Positions 25,292-34,644 of a stretch of 64,000 nucleotides of DNA are shown one piece after another; within the stretch, counting starts at the first letter, position 1, and the number at the start of each line of letters is the position of its first letter. Position numbers and translations under genes: made by a program. The DNA lies in assembly GCF_013385985.1 (NCBI RefSeq), contig NZ_JACAOY010000006.1:588198-652197 (forward strand), read 5' to 3'. The notes under the pieces were generated by a model, which did not search any database, had not been told where the DNA came from, and saw only the letters and a list, made by a program, of their open reading frames with translations. This stretch comes from Pseudomonas sp. B6002. Its GTDB lineage: Bacteria > Pseudomonadota > Gammaproteobacteria > Pseudomonadales > Pseudomonadaceae.

Positions 25292-27844
25292 CTAGAACGC
25301 CATTCTCAGTCCCACGGTACCTTCGCGCCCGTTGAGGGCGTTGCTGTCCAGGTTGCGGTTGTAGCCAACTTCACCATAGAGGCTGACGCCTTCGGCCACG
25401 TTCAGGGTGGCGCCGAGCTTGAGGTCCAGGGTGGTGGACTGCTGTTCGGTGTCGATGTCGGTGACGTCGTTGAACCGCACCGTATGGGTCCCGGCGCTGG
25501 CGTGCCAGACATTGACACGTGCGTAGGGCTGCACAGGCAAGCCGCTGACTTGGTAGTTGCCTCGCAGCCTGGCGCCCAAGCGGGTGACCAGGTTTGTGTC
25601 CGAGTGGAAGGTGACCTCGGAGAAACCGTCGTTCTGGTTATCCAGGCGCGTACGGTCAACGATGACTTGGGCCTGGGGCTCCAGCTCCCAGTGGCTGCTG
25701 ACCGGGAATGGCCATCCCGCTTCGGCTGAAGCCAACAGGTTGCTCCCCCCGGTTTTCATCTTCACGCCCCGGTCGGACGTGTTGTTACCGTTGAAGCGGG
25801 TGCCCATCAACACCAGGTCCAAATAGGCGCGGTTGGCGCCGACCAACGTCCAGTACGCCCCCAGACTGTCGCCGCGCAAGGTGGCGTTGCCCGCGTCCTT
25901 ATCCTGAAAGCCTCCGTTGAATCCTTTAACGTCGCCACTCAGGCGGCTGTGCCCGATAAACACACCCGCACGTTGGGTTTGGCCGGTGCTGGAGGTGGCG
26001 ACGTACAGGTCACTGCCCACTTGGAAGCCGGTGATCGAACTGTCCAGCGTCGGGCTGACTGTGCCGGTAAAGCTCTGGCGAGTGCTGCGACCGTACATCC
26101 GGCCCCAGCTCGCCGGGGAAGCATCAGTGTGTTGTTGCTGGCTCTGTTCACCCATGCGCTCGTGATAAGTACCGAGCATGCCCTGCACGATTTGCTGGGT
26201 AGCAGGAAATAACGCCGCGTAGACGGAAACCTCGGGACGGTAGAGTGGGATAGGGGTTATGCCCGGGTTGGTCGGCAGGAGCGGAGTGCCCGGCGCGGGT
26301 AACGGCACGACAATCACGGGGTCGGCTGGTGTGACGGGGATGGTCGAGCGCAGGTAGTAGTTTTCTGCCGTGCCGGGCGTAACCCCGCCCTTGAACAGGT
26401 AATAGTCAAACGCGCCGGCCGACACCGGCGCGGCGAGTGAGAACGCCCCGGCGCTGCCCGTGGCGCCATTGATGGCCTGCACGACCTGGATGCCATCCTG
26501 CAAGGTCGTCGCACCTGTACCGCCCAAATTGGTGATGCGGATGCCGGTGTTGCCCTGGATCGTGCCCAGGCCGATCACCAGTTTGTCGCTGGCTGAGCCG
26601 TCGGTGCCCAACACGGTTTGCAGCGCAAGCGTGCCGCCCGTGCCGTTGTAGTTGCCATTGACGGTCAGTGTGTCGGCAGCCGTTGAGCTGCCAGTGGTCA
26701 TGTCGATCATGCCGCCATTGTTCAACTGCGCCAGTTGCCCGCTGGTAAATGCGCTGATCGCACCGGTATCGACGAGCAGTTTGCTGCTGCCATTGAGGGT
26801 CATGGTGCCGGTTCCGGTATCGACATCGCCGAGAACAAATGCGCCGCCAAGTTTGAAGGTGGCGTTGTTGTCCAGCGTGACAAGTTCCCAATTGGTATAG
26901 CGCCCGGGCGTGTCAGCCTGGGTGTTGTCAAACGTCAGGGTATCGGCGCCTGTGCCGCCGTCGATCAGGGGCGTGGAAGACAACATGGATTGGTTGAGGT
27001 TTTGCAGCAGGGCGGTGTCGTTGTCCGGGCCCATCAGAATGAACCCATTGACGCTGCCGCCGCCGATCCAACTGAAGTGGTCGGTGCCCGTGCTGGCGAG
27101 TATTTGCCCGTTGATCGTGCCGCCCGTGAGGGTGATCAAGTCTGTACCGCCGCTGGTGCTGACGTTGCCACCGATGTAGCTGGTGCCCGAAATCAGAATC
27201 GTGTCGTTGCCAAAGCCGGTTACCAGGTTGCCGATGATGGTCCCGCCACTCATGTCGAACAGGTTGTTATCCAGTTTCATGTCCACCCGGCCGATGCTGC
27301 CGCCGGTCATCTTTGCGTCATCACCGTCCTCGAACGCCCCGGTAATGGTGCCGCCGCTCATGAAAAACTTGTCGTGCCCATCGCCCTGGGCCACCGATGC
27401 AACAGTGCCCCCGCTGATGGAGAAACTGTCGACGCCATCCCCTTGAATGATCGCACCAGCTTTGCCTCCACTGATCTGCGCCACGTCAGCGCCTGCACCC
27501 TGCGTCACCGTGCCCGTCACGGTACCCAGGTTCAACCGGAAAATATTGGCGCCATCGCCCATGTCCACCGAGCCATTGATCGTGGCCCCGGCTGCATCCA
27601 ACTGGAACAGGTCGTTACCCGCGCCCAGCGTCACATTGCCATTGATTGCCGCATTGCCACTGGGGAACAGCACTTCATTGTCACCGGTAGGCGCGTTGAT
27701 GCCAGGGTCGGTGCCGCTGGTACAAGTGAACACTTGGCCGGTGGGGCCCGGGGTGACGACGCAGGCGGCTTGGGAAAACACGGGGAATATGGCCAAAATT
27801 GTCAAAACGACCGGGATCAGGTCCTGTCTGGAGTGTGAGCTCAT
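25292..27844 (-). CDS. Autotransporter with beta-helical repeat passenger
   Basis: An 850-residue type V secreted protein. A signal peptide (residues 1-27) is followed at about residues 71-285 by roughly ten repeats of about 20 residues of the type GxGxDxFxxSGGTIxG, which should fold as a beta-helix. A second, more irregular passenger part follows, and then a Pro-rich linker near residue 530. The last 250 residues are a beta-barrel (WGRMYGRSTRQSFTGTVSP and onward) ending in GTVGLRMAF with terminal Phe. The start at 27844 has GAGGA upstream. The role may be adhesion or surface structure; nothing in the sequence tells the ligand. Confidence 0.92.
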   Translation of the reverse strand: MSSHSRQDLIPVVLTILAIFPVFSQAACVVTPGPTGQVFTCTSGTDPGINAPTGDNEVLFPSGNAAINGNVTLGAGNDLFQLDAAGATINGSVDMGDGANIFRLNLGTVTGTVTQGAGADVAQISGGKAGAIIQGDGVDSFSISGGTVASVAQGDGHDKFFMSGGTITGAFEDGDDAKMTGGSIGRVDMKLDNNLFDMSGGTIIGNLVTGFGNDTILISGTSYIGGNVSTSGGTDLITLTGGTINGQILASTGTDHFSWIGGGSVNGFILMGPDNDTALLQNLNQSMLSSTPLIDGGTGADTLTFDNTQADTPGRYTNWELVTLDNNATFKLGGAFVLGDVDTGTGTMTLNGSSKLLVDTGAISAFTSGQLAQLNNGGMIDMTTGSSTAADTLTVNGNYNGTGGTLALQTVLGTDGSASDKLVIGLGTIQGNTGIRITNLGGTGATTLQDGIQVVQAINGATGSAGAFSLAAPVSAGAFDYYLFKGGVTPGTAENYYLRSTIPVTPADPVIVVPLPAPGTPLLPTNPGITPIPLYRPEVSVYAALFPATQQIVQGMLGTYHERMGEQSQQQHTDASPASWGRMYGRSTRQSFTGTVSPTLDSSITGFQVGSDLYVATSSTGQTQRAGVFIGHSRLSGDVKGFNGGFQDKDAGNATLRGDSLGAYWTLVGANRAYLDLVLMGTRFNGNNTSDRGVKMKTGGSNLLASAEAGWPFPVSSHWELEPQAQVIVDRTRLDNQNDGFSEVTFHSDTNLVTRLGARLRGNYQVSGLPVQPYARVNVWHASAGTHTVRFNDVTDIDTEQQSTTLDLKLGATLNVAEGVSLYGEVGYNRNLDSNALNGREGTVGLRMAF

Positions 27845-27997
27845 GATCGTGTCCTCATGGCGCAGGGTGGTTCCAGCAACCGCGTCAGCAGGTGCTGGCC
27901 AGACCATGACAACAAAAACGCGCGATACAGATCAGGGAGTGCGAGTTACCTGTTCGAAAACACCGGCCAATGCAAAGGGTTGGCATGGCTTTCTCGA

Positions 27998-28026
27998 CTG
28001 CACCTCAAGAGGTGCAGCCGTTTTTT
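27998..28026 (+). terminator. Orphan rightward rho-independent terminator
   Basis: CTGCACCT (27998-28005) pairs with AGGTGCAG (28010-28017) across a CAAG loop, followed by CCG and six T residues. It faces right, but both flanking genes are on the minus strand and no rightward gene lies before it. See the finding on a possible small RNA. Confidence 0.6.
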
Positions 28027-28091
28027 GGACGCTAGCTGCACTTTGCTTGCGGCGCTACTGTGAAAAGTAACAGGTATAGACGAGCATGCGC

Positions 28092-28853
28092 CTAGCCGAA
28101 CACGATCTCATAAGGCTCGCGCATGCGCTCCAGCAGCACCTGCGCCAGCATCGGCGGCAGGCCGATTTGCGGGTCGCCCGCCAACTGGCTGGCATAGGCA
28201 TGGGCCGCGTGCAGCTTGCGGGCGACGCTCCAGGTATCGAGTCGCACCTTGCGCGCGCGTTGCCAGGGAATCACCGAGCCTTCCCGTGCGGGCCAGTGCC
28301 AGGCCCAGATCGGCAGTTCATACAGGCGGGCGCCCATCAGGCTGCAGGCTTTGGCGCTCGCACGACCGACGGCGTCATGGTCGTCGTTGCCATCGTTGCG
28401 CCAGGTGCTGAACACCACGTCACCCGGCTGCAGGTAGCGCGCAATGAATTGGCTCATCGGTTGCTCGCGGGCCGCCAGGGCGTCGTCGCGGAATCCACCC
28501 CGTATCCACTTCAGGCTGTGCAGTGGCATGCCCAGGCGGCGCAATGCCTCGACACTTTCCTGGGGACGGACCACGCTCAGGCGACTGGCGGGCCATATCT
28601 GGGAACCCGGGTGGCTGGCGCTGCCGTCAGTGATGGAGATTAATAGCAGTGGGTGTTCAAGCGTGCTGAGCAATTGCAACAGCCCTCCACACGCCAGCAC
28701 TTCGTCGCCTGGATGGGGCGCGATGACCACCACCCGTGCACCCGGGGGCACCAGCGAGGAGGGAGAAATGGCTGGGATTTGCGCCAGCTGCGGGGCGCTG
28801 TTCCAGACTTGCGCGGCGCCGCGACGGCCCTCGCTTGAGGAGGCAGGCTTCAT
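28092..28853 (-). CDS. PIG-L deacetylase-like protein, catalytic Asp replaced
   Basis: A 253-residue protein of the PIG-L/MshB family, which removes acetyl groups from N-acetylglucosaminyl substrates with a zinc ion. The family motif HPDDE reads HPGDE at residues 47-51, so the Asp that acts as general base is replaced by Gly, while the zinc-binding His and second Asp remain. The downstream DGNDDHDAVGRASA block carries the third zinc ligand. It is a close paralogue of the protein encoded at 30282-31040, with the same N-terminal MKP and the same C-terminal GDPQIGL block. It lies 176 bases after the glycosyltransferase gene on the same strand. Activity is doubtful. Confidence 0.88.
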   Translation of the reverse strand: MKPASSSEGRRGAAQVWNSAPQLAQIPAISPSSLVPPGARVVVIAPHPGDEVLACGGLLQLLSTLEHPLLLISITDGSASHPGSQIWPASRLSVVRPQESVEALRRLGMPLHSLKWIRGGFRDDALAAREQPMSQFIARYLQPGDVVFSTWRNDGNDDHDAVGRASAKACSLMGARLYELPIWAWHWPAREGSVIPWQRARKVRLDTWSVARKLHAAHAYASQLAGDPQIGLPPMLAQVLLERMREPYEIVFG

Positions 28854-29029
28854 CGGTGTTACATCCTTGTCGATTGATGCTGGGTCGTGCCCCGTTGACG
28901 GGACGACTCTCTTTATTCACCGCAGACTCCGCTGCAATGATCGCTTGGCATTCCAACCCTGGAGTGCCAGCAAGGCGGTTTGAGCATAGACAAGGATCGG
29001 GCGCTTTTACATCTGGAAACTTGGATTTT

Positions 29030-29689
29030 TTACGTAGCCTGCATCAGGCTGACCAAGTAGTCGCCAAACCCGCCCCTGGCTCGGCAATCCAGGCGCGCAC
29101 TGGTGATCACCTGCGGCGTGTGGCTCCAGGCGATTGATGCACCGCTGCGTTCCAGGTCGCGCACCAGTTGCACATCCTCATGACACGCCAAGGGTTCGAA
29201 CCCTCCCGCTTGTACATAGGCGCCGGCGCTCACACCCAGGTTGGCGCCGTGAATATGCCGGTGACCGTCACTCGCGGTGTAGGCCTGCTGATAACGGATC
29301 TGCGCGGCCTCGTCGAACCCTTCGCTCCACGCATCCACGGTCACGGTCCCGCACACTGCGTCGGTACCGAGCGCCAGCTGCGCCACCAGCCAATCGGGGG
29401 CCACGCGACTGTCGGCATCCGTGCAGGAGATCCAGCGTGCGCCCAGGTTCAACAAATGCCGCGCACCCACACCGCGTACATGTCCCACGTTGCGCGCCTG
29501 CACTTCGAGGCGACGCACCTGGAAGTCCAGGGCAATGGCCGCGCTGGCATCGCTGCAACTGTCGAGCACCACCAAAATCTCCACGGGTTCACCCAACAAT
29601 CCGGGATGGCTCGCGGCAACCCGTGCAGCCTTCAAGCATTCGGCCAACAGCGCCTCTTCGTTATGCACGGGAATCAGAATGCCGATCAT
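29030..29689 (-). CDS. Family 2 glycosyltransferase
   Basis: A 219-residue cytosolic GT-A enzyme. IGILIPVHNEEALLAECLKA is the nucleotide-binding start and CTDADSRVAPDWL holds the metal-binding DxD. ACHEDVQLVRDLERSG is the acceptor-side ED motif. No membrane segments are present, unlike polymerising GT2 enzymes such as NodC. The ATG overlaps the stop of the methyltransferase gene (ATGA at 29686-29689), so translation is coupled. It is the last of the four tightly overlapping genes after glgX. Confidence 0.9.
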   Translation of the reverse strand: MIGILIPVHNEEALLAECLKAARVAASHPGLLGEPVEILVVLDSCSDASAAIALDFQVRRLEVQARNVGHVRGVGARHLLNLGARWISCTDADSRVAPDWLVAQLALGTDAVCGTVTVDAWSEGFDEAAQIRYQQAYTASDGHRHIHGANLGVSAGAYVQAGGFEPLACHEDVQLVRDLERSGASIAWSHTPQVITSARLDCRARGGFGDYLVSLMQAT

Positions 29690-30285
29690 CGCAGGCCCTC
29701 ATGGCGCGCTACCGAGGTGCCGTCACGGCTCCACAGGTCAAGCAAGAAGTCACTTTCGTGATGCTGTACGACACGGTGCATGCCGAGTCGTTGCTGGAGC
29801 AGGGCATGCACCTGTTCGGCGGTTTGTGGGCAGCCCTCGATCACCGGGCGCCAATGACAGGCGAGCAGTTGTCCATCGTCGGTCAAGGAGGCAAGAGCCT
29901 GGTCGATCAGGCGATTCAAGTCTTCGACGTCCAAGTAATAACCCAGCTCGCTCAACACGATCAGGTCGAACGGGCCAGCCGGCCATTGTTCGGGTAGCCG
30001 GCTTTGCTGTACATGGGCGTGGGGAAAGCCCAGCAAACGGGTCTTGGCCAGGGCGACGGCGGCGCTGGCGGTATCGCAGCACAACAGACGATCGCAACGC
30101 GCGGCCAACTCAGCGCTCAACTCGCCGTTGGCGCAGCCGGGCTCGAACACCGAGGCGTAACGCGGGCGTGTCAGCACCGCCAGGGTCAGGGCGCGCTTGC
30201 GTCGTTCGTACCAACGCTGGCGAAATGCCCAGGGATCATCGTTGCCGGCGAACAGTTGATCGAAATAGGGCGTTGCCACACTCAT
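29686..30285 (-). CDS. NodS-like SAM-dependent methyltransferase
   Basis: A 199-residue class I methyltransferase. VFEPGCANGELSAELAARCDRLLCCD is motif I with the SAM-binding loop, and FDLIVLSELGYYL is motif II. The overall pattern with N-terminal YFDQLFAGNDDPWAFRQRWYERRKR is that of the NodS/TylM-like group; NodS methylates the amine of the de-acetylated sugar in rhizobial Nod factors. It overlaps the PIG-L gene before it and the glycosyltransferase after it by ATGA. The acceptor here is unknown. Confidence 0.88.
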   Translation of the reverse strand: MSVATPYFDQLFAGNDDPWAFRQRWYERRKRALTLAVLTRPRYASVFEPGCANGELSAELAARCDRLLCCDTASAAVALAKTRLLGFPHAHVQQSRLPEQWPAGPFDLIVLSELGYYLDVEDLNRLIDQALASLTDDGQLLACHWRPVIEGCPQTAEQVHALLQQRLGMHRVVQHHESDFLLDLWSRDGTSVARHEGLR

Positions 30286-31040
30286 ACAAACACCACTTCA
30301 AAAGGTTGCAACAAGCGCTCCACCACATAGGGCGCGAGTACCGGTGCCAGGCCGATCTGCGGGTCGCCTTCCAGTTGGCTGGCGAACGCGTGAATCGCAT
30401 GGCGCTTGCGTGCAACGGCTTCGCAGGTCAGCGGGATTTTGCGCGCACGGTGCCAGGGCACTTGGCTGTCTTCAGGGGTAGCCCAATGCCAGGTCCAGAC
30501 GGGCAACTCGTACAAGGTCGCACCGACCGCCGACGTGGCTTTGGCACTGGCCCGGCCGACCGCTTCATGGTCGCTGTGTCCGTCCTCGCGCCAAGTGCTG
30601 AACACCACGTCGCCGGGCTTGAGGTAGCGCTGGATAAACGCGGCCAGCTCTTCCTCGCGCACGGCGACCTTGCTGTCGGTAAAGCCCGCACGCAGCCATT
30701 TCAAGCTGTGCAGCGGCAAGCCCAGGCGGTGCAGGGCCTGAGCGGACTCCTGCGGGCGCACCACGCTCAACCGCTCCACCGGCCACCGTGTGGAGCCGGG
30801 GTGGCTGGCGCTGCCATCCGTCACGGAAATCAGTTGGATGGGCCGACCCAGTGCGGCCAGCCCCTGTAACAATCCACCGCAGCCGAGCACTTCATCGTCC
30901 GGGTGCGGGGCGATGATCACCGCGCGTCGGCCCTCGGGCACCAACTGCGCGACGCTGACCAGCGGCAGTTCGGCCAACTGGGTCGAGGCCTGCCAGTGAT
31001 GCAACGGCGTGCCTTGCCCCACGATCGGATTGGGTTTCAC
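30282..31040 (-). CDS. PIG-L-family deacetylase with intact active site
   Basis: A 252-residue zinc deacetylase with the full motif HPDDE at residues 46-50 and the downstream STWREDGHSDHEAVG block. The start is placed at GTG 31040: GGGAGG lies 8 bases upstream and the protein then begins MKP like its paralogue, and the GTGA overlaps the stop of the dehydrogenase gene. An in-frame GTG at 31049 is the alternative. Such enzymes deacetylate N-acetyl sugars. It is coupled to the methyltransferase gene after it. Confidence 0.9.
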   Translation of the reverse strand: MKPNPIVGQGTPLHHWQASTQLAELPLVSVAQLVPEGRRAVIIAPHPDDEVLGCGGLLQGLAALGRPIQLISVTDGSASHPGSTRWPVERLSVVRPQESAQALHRLGLPLHSLKWLRAGFTDSKVAVREEELAAFIQRYLKPGDVVFSTWREDGHSDHEAVGRASAKATSAVGATLYELPVWTWHWATPEDSQVPWHRARKIPLTCEAVARKRHAIHAFASQLEGDPQIGLAPVLAPYVVERLLQPFEVVFV

Positions 31041-32035
31041 AGTTGCCACCTCCCTGTGGAATCACCGGCGACCAGTTCGCCGAGGGCGGCGAGGTCGCGT
31101 TCGGCATGACTTTGGCGTACATACACCGGCAGGTCCGCCATCAACTGGGCGAAGTGCGGGTCCTTGCAATAAGGGCCAGCACCCACCGCACGCCCGACGT
31201 GGTGTATCACTTGTTCCACCGTGTCCTCGATGCACGCACGGGTTTGTTGCGCCAGTTGCCGCGCGTCGGCCTTGGGCTCGCGGTCAACCTGTTCGGCGCT
31301 GGCACGCAGCACACACGCAGCACCGTTCAACGCGCTGTCGACGGCGCCCAGGTGGGCGAGGGCGTGGGGTTCGGGACGTTTGCTGCACTGCATGCGCAAG
31401 GCTTCGCCCAGGCGTTGGGCCGCGCCGTACCAGCACGCGGCGATACCGATGCCACCCTGCCAGAACCCCGGACGTGCCAGGTAATCGCCCGGGCCGCCGA
31501 TGGCAATGCCTCGGGCGCCAGCAAAGAGGATTTCGACACTGCCGGTGGCTGCCATGCCCACGGCGTCCCAGCCCTCGTCGGTAACGGTAATGCCGGGCTG
31601 GCGCATTTCCACCGCGACCAACTGCTGGCGGTCCTCGTCGTCCCAGGCGGTCAACAGCCCATGGCTGACCACCGCCGCGCCGGAACACCAAGCCTTACGT
31701 CCGTCGACGATCAAACGATGCCCGTCCTGCCGCACGCGCACCTTGGCCGTCGGTGGCTCGGCGGCCCACATGCCCCAGAGGCTGCCTTCGGGGGGCAGCG
31801 AGCCATGTAGTTCGGCAATGATCGCCAAGGCGTCGGTGTGCCCTTCGAACAACTTGCACAGACGCAGGTCGTGCCCGGCCACCTGGGCCAGGCGGCTGAA
31901 CCGTTCCAATGTCTGGCCACTGCCGGGTAGCGGCAGTTGGTCCAGGCCTTCTTCCTGAAGCGCCCTCAGGGTGTTGCCCAAGGCTTGCGTGTCCGCATAG
32001 CCCCGGTAGCCCTGAAGGAATCCATGCAATGCCAT
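31037..32035 (-). CDS. Acyl-CoA dehydrogenase-like protein, short
   Basis: A 332-residue protein of the acyl-CoA dehydrogenase superfamily, shorter than the usual 380. WGMWAAEPPTAKVRVRQDGHRLIVDGRKAWCSGA is the FAD/substrate-binding middle region, with AW replacing the more typical FIT. The C-terminal helical domain is shortened and no clear catalytic Glu is apparent, so a non-classical reaction is possible. It begins 1 base after the glgX stop and its own stop overlaps the PIG-L start, so it links the trehalose genes to the sugar-modifying cassette. Confidence 0.82.
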   Translation of the reverse strand: MALHGFLQGYRGYADTQALGNTLRALQEEGLDQLPLPGSGQTLERFSRLAQVAGHDLRLCKLFEGHTDALAIIAELHGSLPPEGSLWGMWAAEPPTAKVRVRQDGHRLIVDGRKAWCSGAAVVSHGLLTAWDDEDRQQLVAVEMRQPGITVTDEGWDAVGMAATGSVEILFAGARGIAIGGPGDYLARPGFWQGGIGIAACWYGAAQRLGEALRMQCSKRPEPHALAHLGAVDSALNGAACVLRASAEQVDREPKADARQLAQQTRACIEDTVEQVIHHVGRAVGAGPYCKDPHFAQLMADLPVYVRQSHAERDLAALGELVAGDSTGRWQL

Positions 32036-32036
32036 G

Positions 32037-34196
<2,160 letters not shown>

Positions 34197-34286
34197 GGTT
34201 GAATTGCTCCTGCAAGGTGTGTTTTTTCAGGCCGAACGCTGCCGTGACGACCGTGCGCCAGACAACCCTGTTCAATACGATGAGGT

Positions 34287-34356
34287 CCTGTAGGAGCCGG
34301 CTTGCCGGCGATGGCGTTTCGGAGATCGCCATCGCCGGCAAGCCGGCTCCTACAAG
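34287..34356. repeat. REPIN: inverted pair of REP palindromes
   Basis: TGTAGGAGCCGGCTTGCCGG on the left is matched by CCGGCAAGCCGGCTCCTACA on the right with a spacer of about 30 bases. It is the best-conserved REP pair in the window and the same class as 18262-18352. It lies between the DUF2934 and glgX genes, where it may affect read-through within the cluster. Confidence 0.88.
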
Positions 34357-34365
34357 GGGGCGTGA

Positions 34366-34620
34366 TTAGCCAGCGGGCTTTGGCGGCGCCTTGGGCTTTT
34401 TCGGCGCGGCCGGTTTGGCAGCCGCAGGCTTGGCTTTAGGCGGCGGCTTGGGGGCTGTCTTGGGTTTAGCCGCAGGTTTGGGTTTGCTCGGCGTCAGCGC
34501 TTCGGCTTCTGCCAGTTTGCGCGCCATCTCCCAGTGACGTGCGTCCTCCCCATGAGGTTTGCCCTCGGACTCCCAGATCTGATGCGCCAACTCGCGTATG
34601 CGTTTGTCTTCAGTACTCAT
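34366..34620 (-). CDS. DUF2934 protein with Lys/Pro/Ala-rich tail
   Basis: An 84-residue protein. The first 45 residues match DUF2934 (IRELAHQIWESEGKPHGEDARHWEMARKL), a short helical motif. The rest is a disordered PKPAAKPKTAPKPP-type tail of Lys, Pro and Ala, which suggests nucleic-acid or polyanion contact. The equivalent position between glgX and treY in P. aeruginosa is also held by a small hypothetical protein. Function unknown. Confidence 0.85.
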   Translation of the reverse strand: MSTEDKRIRELAHQIWESEGKPHGEDARHWEMARKLAEAEALTPSKPKPAAKPKTAPKPPPKAKPAAAKPAAPKKPKAPPKPAG

Positions 34621-34644
34621 CACAATGCTCCTCACAGAAAATGT

